The notes under the pieces: generated by a model
The model's database searches: none
What the model saw: the letters and a program-made list of their open reading frames with translations, nothing else
What the model was told of the DNA's origin: nothing
In this document: piece after piece, positions 38,043 through 47,755 of the stretch
How positions within the stretch are numbered: the first letter of the stretch is position 1
How the letters are laid out: each line of letters begins with the position of its first letter
NCBI GenBank assembly: GCA_963704595.1
Contig: OY969922.1
Coordinates: 2,232,001 to 2,296,000, forward strand
DNA: 64,000 nt
Reading direction: 5' to 3'
From: Acuticoccus sp963704595
GTDB taxonomy: Bacteria > Pseudomonadota > Alphaproteobacteria > Rhizobiales > Amorphaceae
Made by a program: the position numbers and the translations under genes

Positions 38043-40964
38043 ATGTTCAAGTCTAGATTTCGGGGGCGCTTTCTCGCGTCCTGTGCGCTTCCGATCGGGA
38101 GCATCGCGGCTTGCAGCATCGTCACGCTTGCCCACGCAGATCCCGCCACGCCCTACACAACGCTGAATTTCGGGACCAGCGGCACCTTCCTGACCGGCAT
38201 CCGGGGCAACACCATCGTCGGCAACTACGTGGTGCCAGGAACCACCGCCACGGGCGGGCTGCTCTACAACACGAGCACGGCCGAGTGGTCGGCCATGCCG
38301 GTGGAAACGGCCAACGGGGTGAACTACCCCGGCGCCATCGGCTCCTCGCCCTACGGCCCGAGCTTCGGCAACCAGGGCGGCGTGCTGCGCACCGTCGGCA
38401 GCTACATCACCGAGAAGTCTTCACCCTACGACCTCAGCTATCTGTACGACGCGGCTGCGGCACCCGGCCGGCAGATCACCGAGCTCGCCTACCCAAGCAC
38501 GCCGGGCAACGAGACCCTTTACACCATCGCCCACAGCACGTTCGGCGACACCGTGGTCGGCAATTACGACACCCGCCTCGCGACCGGCAACGCGACGATC
38601 TACACGATCAGCACCGGCACCTATGTCACCAACAACAAGCCCGGCGCCGTCAGCACCACCGCCTACGGCGTCTACGGCGACATGATCGCAGGCGGCTATG
38701 CCGAGGTGGGCCCGGGCGGCGGCATCGGCTTTGAACACGGATATCTCTACAACAAGGTCACCGATACCTGGGCGACGTACGACCATCCCGGTGCGATCAT
38801 CACGCATCTGGAAGGCATCACCGGCGCCGGGCGATCGGGCGAGTACAACATGGTCGCCAACTGGGTGACGCCGGACGGCGCGCTGCATGCCGGCGTGCTG
38901 CACGTGAACGCGCTGGGCATCCCCACCTGGCACGAGCTCAACATCCCCGGCGCCGACGTTGTGTCCTCGAACTCCGCCTATGGCGACACGGTGGTCGGTA
39001 TCTACCTGATGCCCGGCGACACTGCCCCCAACGGCTATGTCGCGACAGTCGAAGGCATCTACAATCCGATCACCAACACCCGGCACCTTGCCTCCGGCGC
39101 CGCCGATGATGTCGCACTGTCCGGTCGCAAGGGGGACGATATCGTCAACAGCGGCACCATCCGTATGAGCGGCAATGGCGGCGTCGGCATGCGCGGGGAA
39201 ACCTACGGCGTGCTGACCAACACCGGAACCGTGACCGCCAGCGGCATCGCGGGTGCCTCGGTCGAGCTGCACGGCATCTATGGCACGTTCCTCAACTACG
39301 GCACCCTGCACGCACCCGCCGTCGCCGACGCGCTGCGGACCGGCCCCGACAGCTTCGGCACAGTGATCGTCAACACCGGCATCATCGATGGCCGCATCGC
39401 CGCCACGGCAGGGCCGGACAAGCGGTTCGAGAACAGCGGCTGGGTCGGCGTCAGCGGCACCGGCGTGCCGATCACCCATCTCCTCAGTGGCGTCTATGTC
39501 CAGACCGAGGCCGGCACACTGTCGCTGCGCGTCGGCGACGACGGCAACGACAGGTTCGGCATGACGGGCATCGCCCGGCTCGCCGGCACTCTGGAGGTGC
39601 CGTTCCAGACCTCGACGCTGATGAACAGCTACGACCTCATCGGCACGACAGGCGGCACGACCGGCGCGTTCACCACTCTGGAAACGCCCGGGTTGCCCGG
39701 CTTTGTCGACGCTGCGCTGGACTATTCCGGCAGCGGCGTTGCCCTCGACCTGACCTCGCACATCGCGCGGCAGACCGGCCTCACCTCCAACCAGTCTGCC
39801 GTGGGCGTTGCGGTGGACAAGGCCTTCAACAGCGGCGTTCTGGCGGCCGCCGACAATGCGGCGTCCGACGCGCTGAACAGCATCTACAGCCTGAATGGCG
39901 GGCAGCTGGCGCCGGCGCTGGGCTCACTGTCGGGCGAAATCTATGCCAGCGAGCGGTCGGTTCTGATCAATGACGGCCAGTTCACACGCCAGGCCATCCT
40001 GGGCCGGGTGCGCCAGCTCAACTACGGCAACACCGCCGGACCGGCGTCGGCCCTTGCCGTGACGGCGCCCGGCGCGAGCACACCGATGGACCCCGCGGGA
40101 ACGGCCGTCGGGGCCGGGAACCAGCCTTCGTCCGGATTTGCCATGTGGGGCGCGGCCTACGGCAACTGGGGCAGCTTGGATGGCAACGGCAACGCCTCGG
40201 CCGTCGACACGTCGCTCGGCGGGTTCGTGACCGGCATCGACAAGAGGATCGGCGACAACAGCTATCTGGGCGTGACGGCCGGCTACGCGAATTCGAGCAG
40301 CACCATCGACGGCGTCGGCAGTTCGGCAGAGGCCGACAGCGGCGTGGTTGCGGCCTACGCGGGCACGAGCTTCGGCGGTCTCAACCTGCGCGGCGGCTTG
40401 AGCTACACGTTCAGCGACGTGGACGCCTCCCGCTCGGTGCGCCTTCCTGGCCAGGGCGGAACGGCGGAGGGCCAGTACAATGCAGGGCTGACGCAGGCCT
40501 TCGGCGAGATCGGTTATGGGATGACGCTCCAGAACGTTGCGCTGGAACCCTTTGCCGGGCTGGCCTGGGCTCACCTTGATACCGATGACGTTTCCGAGCG
40601 TGGCACGGGCGCCGCTCTGAGCGGTGGCGGCGCCACCTCCGACGTCGGCTACGGCACGCTGGGCCTGCGGGTCGCGACCGACCTGGCATTGCCGAACGGC
40701 ACTGTGCTTACGCCGCACGCCTCGGTCGGCTGGCAGTATGCGTTCGGCGATCTGACCCCTGACGCCACCCTGGGTTTTGCCGGGATCACCGGTTCGTCGT
40801 TCAACGTGAGCGGCGCCCCGCTGGCCAAGAACTCGGCGCTCCTGGATATCGGTGCCGATCTCCGGATCGGTGCATCTCTGACGGCCGGCGTGTCCTATGT
40901 CGGCGGGTTTGCCAGCAGCGCGCAGCAGAATGCGGTGAAGGGCACGCTGAGCTGGCGCTTCTGA
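38043..40964 (+). CDS. Autotransporter (type Va) with a repeat-rich passenger
   Basis: This is a 973-residue protein from the ATG at 38043, with GGGGGGAAA upstream. A signal peptide covers the first 35 or so residues. The N-terminal passenger (about 36-350) contains spaced motifs NTIVGNY, FGDTVVGNY, YGDMIAGGY, YNMVANW and YGDTVVGIY, each followed by a G-x-L-Y/V-type strand, which looks more like a beta-propeller than a beta-helix. A second part (about 360-560) has short GTVTASG-like repeats. Residues about 700-973 form the outer-membrane barrel (GFAMWGAAYGNWGSLDG, LGVTAGYANSSS) and end in F (KGTLSWRF). The function of the passenger, adhesion or enzymatic, is unknown. Confidence 0.85.
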   Translation: MFKSRFRGRFLASCALPIGSIAACSIVTLAHADPATPYTTLNFGTSGTFLTGIRGNTIVGNYVVPGTTATGGLLYNTSTAEWSAMPVETANGVNYPGAIGSSPYGPSFGNQGGVLRTVGSYITEKSSPYDLSYLYDAAAAPGRQITELAYPSTPGNETLYTIAHSTFGDTVVGNYDTRLATGNATIYTISTGTYVTNNKPGAVSTTAYGVYGDMIAGGYAEVGPGGGIGFEHGYLYNKVTDTWATYDHPGAIITHLEGITGAGRSGEYNMVANWVTPDGALHAGVLHVNALGIPTWHELNIPGADVVSSNSAYGDTVVGIYLMPGDTAPNGYVATVEGIYNPITNTRHLASGAADDVALSGRKGDDIVNSGTIRMSGNGGVGMRGETYGVLTNTGTVTASGIAGASVELHGIYGTFLNYGTLHAPAVADALRTGPDSFGTVIVNTGIIDGRIAATAGPDKRFENSGWVGVSGTGVPITHLLSGVYVQTEAGTLSLRVGDDGNDRFGMTGIARLAGTLEVPFQTSTLMNSYDLIGTTGGTTGAFTTLETPGLPGFVDAALDYSGSGVALDLTSHIARQTGLTSNQSAVGVAVDKAFNSGVLAAADNAASDALNSIYSLNGGQLAPALGSLSGEIYASERSVLINDGQFTRQAILGRVRQLNYGNTAGPASALAVTAPGASTPMDPAGTAVGAGNQPSSGFAMWGAAYGNWGSLDGNGNASAVDTSLGGFVTGIDKRIGDNSYLGVTAGYANSSSTIDGVGSSAEADSGVVAAYAGTSFGGLNLRGGLSYTFSDVDASRSVRLPGQGGTAEGQYNAGLTQAFGEIGYGMTLQNVALEPFAGLAWAHLDTDDVSERGTGAALSGGGATSDVGYGTLGLRVATDLALPNGTVLTPHASVGWQYAFGDLTPDATLGFAGITGSSFNVSGAPLAKNSALLDIGADLRIGASLTAGVSYVGGFASSAQQNAVKGTLSWRF

Positions 40965-41308
40965 CGAGGCGCCACGCCAATCAGGTCCCGCTCGTCAGCG
41001 TTCTCTGAAGGGCGAGCCCGAGGCCCCCATGCAGCCCGCGGTTCCGGCCTCGTCAATTACCTCCTGCGGATGTCAGCGTGATATTCGCGGACCGCCGCGG
41101 TCCGCATGCCATTCCTTCGAAACATTCCCGCTCGCACAGGTCAGTGCCGGCGCGGCGCATGTGACCGAGGTACGCGGCGTCGAGATGACCTGCGACACCA
41201 GGGGCATCAGGGAGACCACCAGCCCGCGAGAATATCTCGCTCGTTGCGCGCGCTGGTATGTGACTTGCTGGCGGGAAGGCGGGGCACACCCAGGGAGACG
41301 GTGGCCGC
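40965..41308. other. 344-base gap between the autotransporter and nasT, with one hairpin
   Basis: No convincing gene is seen. A perfect hairpin GCGGACC (41087-41093) / GGTCCGC (41099-41105) with loop GCCGC lies 120 bases after the autotransporter stop, without a following T run. It may end that transcript. The rest should hold the nasTS promoter, which I cannot identify by eye. Short overlapping frames across 41029-41406 look like shadows. Confidence 0.5.
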
Positions 41309-41890
41309 TTGCGTATTCTTGTGATCGACGAAAACCCGGTACGGTCATCGATCCTGGTCGAAGGGCTGATGGACGCCGGTGTCGAGGACGTGACGATCCT
41401 GCATGAAACGCACCTCCTGATGCGTCAGATCATCAAGATCGACCCGGACGTCATCCTGATCGACCTCGAGAATCCGAGCCGTGACGTTCTGGAGAGCATG
41501 TTTCAGGTCTCGCGCACGGTGGAGCGGCCGATCGGGATGTTCGTCGACCAGTCCGACGCCGGGATGATCGAGCGCGCGGTCGAAGCGGGGGTGTCGACCT
41601 ACATCGTCGACGGCCTGCGCAAGGAGCGCGTGAAGGCGATCGTCGAGATGACGGTGTCGCGGTTCAACGCGTTCAACCGGCTGAAGCGGGAGCTTGCGGA
41701 TACCAAGCGGCAGCTCGAGGATCGCACGGCAATCGATCGCGCCAAGGTGCTCCTGATGCGCAAGCACGACATTCCCGAAGCCAATGCATACGCCATGATG
41801 CGCCGTGCGGCGATGGATCAGAGCAGGACGATCGCCGACGTCTCGCGTGCGCTGCTTTCGGCGGCACAACTCCTGGAGAAGAAGGCGTGA
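41309..41890 (+). CDS. nasT: NasT: ANTAR-domain nitrate response regulator (antiterminator)
   Basis: This 193-residue protein starts with TTG at 41309, where the translation begins as a receiver (LRILVIDENPVRSSILVEGL). The receiver domain covers about residues 1-120. A coiled coil follows, then the ANTAR RNA-binding domain (RTAIDRAKVLLMRKHDIPEA, AYAMMRRAAMDQSRTIADVS). NasT binds a two-hairpin leader RNA and prevents termination ahead of nitrate assimilation genes, unless held by NasS. Its stop overlaps the start of nasS. A leader with a terminator lies in front of nrtA, as expected for its target. Confidence 0.93.
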   Translation: MRILVIDENPVRSSILVEGLMDAGVEDVTILHETHLLMRQIIKIDPDVILIDLENPSRDVLESMFQVSRTVERPIGMFVDQSDAGMIERAVEAGVSTYIVDGLRKERVKAIVEMTVSRFNAFNRLKRELADTKRQLEDRTAIDRAKVLLMRKHDIPEANAYAMMRRAAMDQSRTIADVSRALLSAAQLLEKKA

Positions 41891-43128
41891 GACGGGTCCG
41901 TATCGGTTTCATTCCCCTCCTCGACAGCGCCGGGCTGGTCGCCGCGACCGAGCTTGGGATGGCCCGCGACGAGGGGCTCGACGTCGAGCTCAGCCGCGAG
42001 ATGTCCTGGGCGACGCTGAGGGACAAGCTCGCCGTCGGCGTCATCGACGCGGCTCACCTCCTCGCGCCGATCGCGGTCGCATCGAAGGTCGGCATCGGCA
42101 ACCCGAAGCCGCCTCTCAACGCGCTGATGAGCCTCTCCGTCAACGGCAATGCCATCTCGGTGTCGCGCCCGTTGTTCGAGGACATGCGGCAGACTGGCGA
42201 ACTCGCGGGACCCGACGATCTCCTCGCGAAGGGGAGGGCGCTCGCGGCGATCATCGCGCGGCGACGGGCCGAGGGGAGGCCGCGGCTCACCTTCGCCATC
42301 GTGCACACCTTCTCGCCGCACAATTACGAGCTGCGCTATTTCCTCGCCGCGGCGGGCATCGACCCCGACGCAGACGTCGACCTCGTCGTGGTGCCGCCGC
42401 CTTATGTCGTGGACCATCTGCGCAATGGCCTGATCGACGGGTTCTGCGTCGGCGCCCCGTGGACCACGATCGGCCTCAGGGAAGGGTTGACCCGCGTGAT
42501 CGCGGTGAAGCCCCAGATCTGGCGTTTCGGTCCGGAGAAGGTGCTTGCCGTGCGCGAGGCCTTCGCCGACGAGGAGGAGGACGTCGCCCTGCGCCTGATC
42601 CGGTGCGCGAAGGCGGGCGGGGAATGGGCCGACGATCCCGCCAATCGCCCGGCCCTCGCCGAGATGATGGCACGGCGGGGCATCCTGGAGATGCCGCAGG
42701 ACGCTATCGCCGATTCGCTTGCGGGCCGCGTGCCGATCGACGACGGCGCGGCCGACCCGATTGCCGACTACATCGTGTTCGACCGCGATGCCGCGAGCTT
42801 TCCCTGGCGCAGTCATGCGCTCTGGTTCTACTCGCAGATGCTGCGCTGGGGGCAGGCGACGTGGAGCGCCGAGGGAATGCGGCTGGCAGCGGGCGCCTAC
42901 CGGCCCGACCTCTACCGCCTGGCTCTTCAAGGGACCGGCGCGACGATGCCCGGCGCCAACGCGAAGGTGGAAGGCGCCATGGACGCGCCGCGGCCCGGCG
43001 GCTCGACCACGGGTCGCCTGATCCTGCCGCGCGACGGCTTCTTCGACGGGCGCATCTTCGACCCCGACGATATCGCCGGCTATCTCGAAGGGTTCGCCAC
43101 GGATCGCGGCGCGGCGACCGCGCGCTAG
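41887..43128 (+). CDS. nasS: NasS: cytoplasmic nitrate/nitrite sensor that controls NasT
   Basis: This 413-residue protein is homologous to the nitrate-binding protein NrtA but has no signal peptide. It starts directly with VRIGFIPLLDSAGLVAATEL. Landmarks are LLAPIAVASKVGIG, FAIVHTFSPHNYELRYFLAA and IDGFCVGAPW. This is the hallmark of NasS, which stays in the cytoplasm and sequesters NasT until nitrate or nitrite binds. The GTG start overlaps the nasT stop by four bases, giving coupled expression. After its stop come 314 non-coding bases before nrtA. Confidence 0.9.
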   Translation: MRRVRIGFIPLLDSAGLVAATELGMARDEGLDVELSREMSWATLRDKLAVGVIDAAHLLAPIAVASKVGIGNPKPPLNALMSLSVNGNAISVSRPLFEDMRQTGELAGPDDLLAKGRALAAIIARRRAEGRPRLTFAIVHTFSPHNYELRYFLAAAGIDPDADVDLVVVPPPYVVDHLRNGLIDGFCVGAPWTTIGLREGLTRVIAVKPQIWRFGPEKVLAVREAFADEEEDVALRLIRCAKAGGEWADDPANRPALAEMMARRGILEMPQDAIADSLAGRVPIDDGAADPIADYIVFDRDAASFPWRSHALWFYSQMLRWGQATWSAEGMRLAAGAYRPDLYRLALQGTGATMPGANAKVEGAMDAPRPGGSTTGRLILPRDGFFDGRIFDPDDIAGYLEGFATDRGAATAR

Positions 43129-43276
43129 CGGCCCCTGCGCCCATGGGCGTCGGCTTCGGGCCGCCCATGGAAAAGGCGCGCGAATGGGCGTGGCGACCGC
43201 GTGCCCAGCGTCTAGGCATTCAGTTGCCAAAACTTTGGACTTCCGTATTCGGCGGTTTCGATTAGAAGAAATTCCA

Positions 43277-43398
43277 GATCGGAACCGATCGAGAAGCAAC
43301 ACGCGCCCCATCGCCTTGCGATGTGATGGCAACGGCAACGTCGCCGGCCCCTCAATCTCTCTGACGAGAGAATTGTTGGTGTGCCAGCGGCGTTTTTT
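43277..43398 (+). promoter_or_regulatory. Probable NasT-controlled attenuator leader in front of nrtA
   Basis: The 314 bases between nasS and nrtA carry three hairpins. The first is GATCGGAACCGATC (43277-43290). The second is CATCGC-CTT-GCGATG (43309-43323). The third is a terminator: CGTCGCCGGC (43339-43348) pairs with GCCAGCGGCG (43383-43392) with one G-T pair and one mismatch, and TTTTTT follows at 43393-43398. The loop of the terminator contains a further small hairpin CTCTC/GAGAG (43357-43370). The terminator ends 44 bases before the nrtA start. Two hairpins followed by a terminator are what ANTAR antiterminators act on. The exact loop sequences do not obviously fit the published A1/G4 hexaloop rule. 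Confidence 0.65.
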
Positions 43399-43442
43399 GT
43401 TGTGCTTCGTCGGGCCGCGAACAGGATGACGGAGATCGAACT

Positions 43443-44840
43443 ATGGATTTCGCTTTGTCGCGGCGCACGCTCGCTGTCGCACTTCTCGCCTCCACGGCGC
43501 TCTTCGGGGCCGGGCAGGCGAGCGCCCAGGAGACCGTCTGGCTCGACGTCGAGAAGGACGAGCTGACATTCGGCTTCATCAAGCTGACCGACATGGCCCC
43601 GCTCGCGATCGCTTACGAGAAGGGGTATTTCGAGGACGAGGGCCTGTTCGTCACGCTGGAAGCGCAGGCGAACTGGAAGGTTCTCCTCGACGGCGTGATC
43701 ACCGGCGAGCTCGACGGGGCGCACATGCTGGCCGGCCAGCCGCTCGCCGCCACCATCGGCTACGGCACCGAAGCGCACATCATCACCCCCTTCTCGATGG
43801 ACCTCAACGGCAACGGGATCACCGTGTCCAACGAGGTGTGGGAGAAGATGAAGCCCAACGTTCCGCTTCAGGACGATGGTCTTCCACAGCATCCGATCAA
43901 GGCCGATGCGCTGAAGCCGGTGGTGCAGGAATTCAACGCCTCCGGCCGAAGGTTCGACATGGGAATGGTCTTCCCCGTGTCCACCCACAACTACGAACTT
44001 CGGTACTGGCTCGCCGCCGGCGGCATCCACCCCGGCTACTATTCGCCGTCGGACACCTCTGGCCAGATCATGGCGGAGGCGTATCTGTCGGTGACGCCGC
44101 CGCCGCAGATGCCGTCGACGCTCGAGGCGGGCACCATCTACGGGTACTGCGTCGGCGAGCCGTGGAACCAGCAGGCCGTCGCCATGGGGATCGGCGTCCC
44201 GGTCATCACTGATTACGAGATCTGGAAGAACAACCCCGAGAAGGTCTTCGGCATCACCGAGGAATTCGCGGAGGAGAACCCGAACACCACGATTGCCATC
44301 GTCAAGGCCCTGATCCGCGCCGCCAAATGGCTCGACGAGAACGACAACGCCAACCGGATGGAAGCGGTCGAGATCCTCTCCCAGCCGCAGTACGTGGGTG
44401 CGGACGCCGGCGTCATCGCCAACTCGATGACCGGCACGTTCGAATACGAGAAGGGCGACAAGCGCGACGTTCCGGACTTCAACGTCTTCTACCGTTACTA
44501 TGCGACCTATCCCTATTACTCCGACGCCGTCTGGTATCTCACCCAGATGCGCCGCTGGGGCCAGATTTCGGAGCCGCAGCCCGACAGCTGGTACGACGAG
44601 GTCGCGAAATCGGTCTACCGGCCGGACATCTACGAGAAGGCGGCGCGTCTTCTCGTCGAGGAAGGCTTCGTCGACGAGGCGGACTTCCCCTTCGGCACGG
44701 ACGGTTACAAGGACGTGCAGACCGAATTCATCGATAACGCCCCGTATGACGGTCGCAAGCCGAACGAATACCTTCAGCAGTTCCCGATCGGGCTGAAGGG
44801 CGAGCAGCGCATCGAAGGCGCCGAGGTCGTCGGCGGCTGA
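43443..44840 (+). CDS. nrtA: Nitrate ABC transporter substrate-binding protein NrtA
   Basis: This 465-residue protein has an N-terminal signal peptide (LSRRTLAVALLASTALFGA, cleavage after ASA) containing an arginine pair. The binding domain shows FGFIKLTDMAPLAIAYEKG, GELDGAHMLAGQPLAAT, VFPVSTHNYELRYWLAAGG and YCVGEPWNQQAV, all typical of NrtA-type nitrate binding proteins. It delivers nitrate (or nitrite) to NrtB in the periplasm. It is the first gene after the attenuator-like leader. A 76-base gap separates it from nrtB. Confidence 0.93.
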   Translation: MDFALSRRTLAVALLASTALFGAGQASAQETVWLDVEKDELTFGFIKLTDMAPLAIAYEKGYFEDEGLFVTLEAQANWKVLLDGVITGELDGAHMLAGQPLAATIGYGTEAHIITPFSMDLNGNGITVSNEVWEKMKPNVPLQDDGLPQHPIKADALKPVVQEFNASGRRFDMGMVFPVSTHNYELRYWLAAGGIHPGYYSPSDTSGQIMAEAYLSVTPPPQMPSTLEAGTIYGYCVGEPWNQQAVAMGIGVPVITDYEIWKNNPEKVFGITEEFAEENPNTTIAIVKALIRAAKWLDENDNANRMEAVEILSQPQYVGADAGVIANSMTGTFEYEKGDKRDVPDFNVFYRYYATYPYYSDAVWYLTQMRRWGQISEPQPDSWYDEVAKSVYRPDIYEKAARLLVEEGFVDEADFPFGTDGYKDVQTEFIDNAPYDGRKPNEYLQQFPIGLKGEQRIEGAEVVGG

Positions 44841-44916
44841 GGCCGCCCGCGCCGAGCCGCGCTGCGCCGCGGTTGCCCGCCCGCAGCGCCCCCCGCATTC
44901 CGCCGGAGTATATCCC

Positions 44917-46006
44917 ATGGCCATCACCACCGCCGGACCCGATCCGGAAATGATCCGCGCCAAGGAGGCGCGCCGCCAGCGCCGCTTCACGCTCATCAAC
45001 CGCGCCTCCGGCTGGTTCGGCGTGATTGGCCTCGGATTTCTCGCGCCTCTCCTCAGGATCGCGGCCGGGGACAGCGTGAAGGCGCAACTCGGCGAGCTGA
45101 ACCAGAGCCTCGTGATCCCGCTCGTCGGCATCGGCCTCTTCCTCGGCGCATGGGCCGCGCTCGCCCCGCAGGTGCAGACCTCGCTCGGCGCGATCCCCGG
45201 CCCGGTGGCCGTGTGGGAGCCAGGCCGGGAACCTCCTCGACGACCACGCCCGCGAGCGCGAAAAGGCCGCCGACTTCTACGCCCGGCAGGACGAGCGCAA
45301 CGCCAAGCTCGTCGAAACCGGCAAGGCGGACCGGGTGAAAGAGCGCAGCTACACCGGTGCCCCAACCTACATCGACCAGATCGTGACCTCGCTGAAGACG
45401 GTGGTCCTCGGCTTCGTGATCGCAACCGTGGTCGCCGTGCCGCTCGGGATCGCGGCGGGGCTGTCGCGCTCGGTCAACGGCGCGATCAACCCGCTGATCC
45501 AGATCTTCAAGCCCGTGTCGCCGCTGGCGTGGCTCCCCATCGTGACCATGGTGGTCTCGGCCACCTACGTCGACGCCAGCGAGGCGATGCCGAAATCCAT
45601 GCTGATCTCGGCCATCGTGGTCACGCTCTGCTCGCTGTGGCCGACGCTCATCAACACATCGCTCGGCGTCGCCTCGGTGGACAAGGACCTCACCAATGTC
45701 GGCCGCGTCCTCAAGCTGCCGACCTGGAAGATGATTTCCAAGATCGTGCTGCCCTCGTCGCTGCCGCTGATCTTCACCGGCCTGCGCCTGTCGCTGGGTG
45801 TCGGCTGGATGGTGCTGATCGCGGCGGAGATGCTTTCGCAGAACCCGGGCCTCGGCAAGTTCGTGTGGGACGAGTTCCAGAACGGATCGTCCGACTCGCT
45901 CGCCCGCATCATCGTCGCGGTGCTGACCATCGGCCTCATCGGCTTCCTGCTCGACCGTCTGATGTACGCGCTCCAGGCCGCGTTCACCTTCTCCACCAAG
46001 CGCTGA
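44917..46006 (+). pseudogene. nrtB: Nitrate ABC transporter permease NrtB, single-base frameshift near 45220
   Basis: The gene begins at the ATG at 44917. The N-terminal part has membrane segments LVIPLVGIGLFLGAWAALAP and the motif LGAIPGPVAVWE. Then one extra C (GAGCCAGGCC where GAGCAGGCC is expected) throws the frame. The next frame continues with AGNLLDDHARERAEKAADFY, then the permease core VTSLKTVVLGFVIATVVAVP, PLAWLPIVTMV and the EAA-type loop PTWKMISKIVLPSSLP, and ends at 46006. All expected parts are present across the two frames, so an indel in the data is likely. The product forms the inner-membrane channel for nitrate. Confidence 0.85.
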
Positions 46007-46017
46007 GGGACGGGACC

Positions 46018-47755
46018 ATGGCCTATCTCACACTCACCAACGTCTCCAAGCACTACGGCGAAGGGCCGGACCGCAACGAGGTCCTCAAGGGCATCAATCT
46101 TGCCGTCGAGGAAGGCGAGTTCGTCGCCATCGTGGGCTTCTCCGGCGCCGGCAAGACGACGCTGATCTCGGCCATCGCAGGCCTCATCGCGCCCGACGAG
46201 GGGACAATCACCCTCAAGGGCGCGCCGGTGACCGGCCCCGGCCCGGACCGTGGCGTCGTCTTCCAGTCCTATTCGCTGATGCCGTGGCTGTCGGTGGAGA
46301 AGAACGTCGCCCTCTCGGTCGACCAGGTGTTTCCCAAGGAGAGCCGCGCGGCGCGCAAGGCGCGGGTGGAGAAGGCGGTCGCAATGGTCGGCCTCTCCCA
46401 CGCGACGGACCGCAAGCCGGCGGAGCTTTCCGGCGGCATGCGCCAGCGCGTCGCCGTCGCCCGTGCGCTCGCCATGAGCCCCGAGATCCTCCTCCTCGAC
46501 GAGCCGCTTTCCGCGCTCGACGCGCTCACCCGCGCCAAGCTGCAGGACGAGATCGAGGCGATCTGGGAGAACGACCGCAAGACGGTGATCCTGATTACCA
46601 ACGACGTCGACGAGGCGATCCTGCTCGCCGACCGGATCATCCCGCTGACCCCCGCGCCAGCCGCAACGCTCGGGCCCGAATTCCGCGTCAACATCCCCCG
46701 CCCGCGCGACCGCGCCGGGATGAACTCCGATCCGGCGTTCACCAAGCTGCGCGCCGAAATCACGAAGTATCTCATGGACGTCGGCGTCAAGCGGCAGTCC
46801 GATACGGGTGACGTCACGCTTCCCAATGTCGTGCCGATCACCCAGCTCCCCAGCGCCTACAGGAAGGCGGCCGAGAGCCCGATCGAGCGCCGCTATCTCG
46901 AATTCTCCGGCGTGAAGAAGGTCTATGCCACGCCGCGGGGGCCGCTCACCGTGGTCGACGGGTTCGACTTCCGCATGGACAAGGGCGAGTTCGTGACGCT
47001 GATCGGCCACTCCGGCTGTGGCAAGTCCACCGTCCTGTCGATGACGGCGGGCCTCAACGACATCTCCGCCGGCGGCATCGTGCTCGACAACCGCGAGGTG
47101 GACGGCGCAGGCCCCGAGCGCGCGGTGGTCTTCCAGTCGCCCTCGCTGATGCCCTGGATGACGGCGCGCGAGAACATCGCCATCGGCGTCAACGAGGTCT
47201 ACCCGCGCGCGAGCCGCAAGGAGCGGGGCGAGATCGTCGACTACTACCTCGCGCGCGTCGGCCTCTCCGATGCCGCGGACCGGCCGGCCGTGAGCCTCTC
47301 CAACGGCATGAAGCAGCGTGTGGGCATTGCCCGCGCCTTCGCCCTGTCGCCGAAGCTCCTCCTCCTCGACGAGCCGTTCGGGATGCTGGATTCCCTCGAC
47401 GCGCTGGGAGCTCCAGGAGGTCCTGATGGACGTGTGGAAGCGCACCAGGGTCACCGCCGTGTGCGTCACCCACGATGTCGACGAGGCAATCCTGCTCGCC
47501 GACAAGGTGGTGATGATGACCAACGGGCCGAACGCCAAGATCGGCCACGTCATGAAGGTCGACCTGCCGCGGCCGCGCACCCGCAAGGCGCTCCTCGAAC
47601 ACCCCGACTACTACCGCTACCGCCAGACGCTTCTGGACTTCCTCGAAGCCTACGAGGGCGGCGCGACCCCCGATCCCGAACGCCTCGAAGCGCTGAAGGC
47701 GACGACCGCCGGTGCCGGCGGCGATGACAGCAACAAGAAGGCGGAGGCAGCATGA
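46018..47755 (+). pseudogene. nrtCD: Double-domain nitrate ABC transporter ATPase (NrtC-NrtD fusion), frameshift near 47398
   Basis: One long gene holds two ABC domains. Domain 1 (residues about 1-260) has Walker A GFSGAGKTTL, signature LSGGMRQRVAVARAL and LLLDEPLSALD. Domain 2 (about 300-560) has GHSGCGKST, LSNGMKQRVGIARAF and LLLDEPFGMLD. After FGMLDSL one extra G (CTCGACGCG for CTCACGCG) breaks the frame. The other frame continues with TRWELQEVLMDVWKRTRV and THDVDEAILLADKVV to the stop at 47755. The product would be about 578 residues and would by itself supply the ATPase pair. It starts 11 bases after nrtB and overlaps the GAF-type gene. Confidence 0.85.

Noticed and set aside
45565..47586. 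673-codon minus-strand frame opposite nrtB/nrtCD
   Set aside because: Shadow of conserved transporter genes that are clear on the plus strand.
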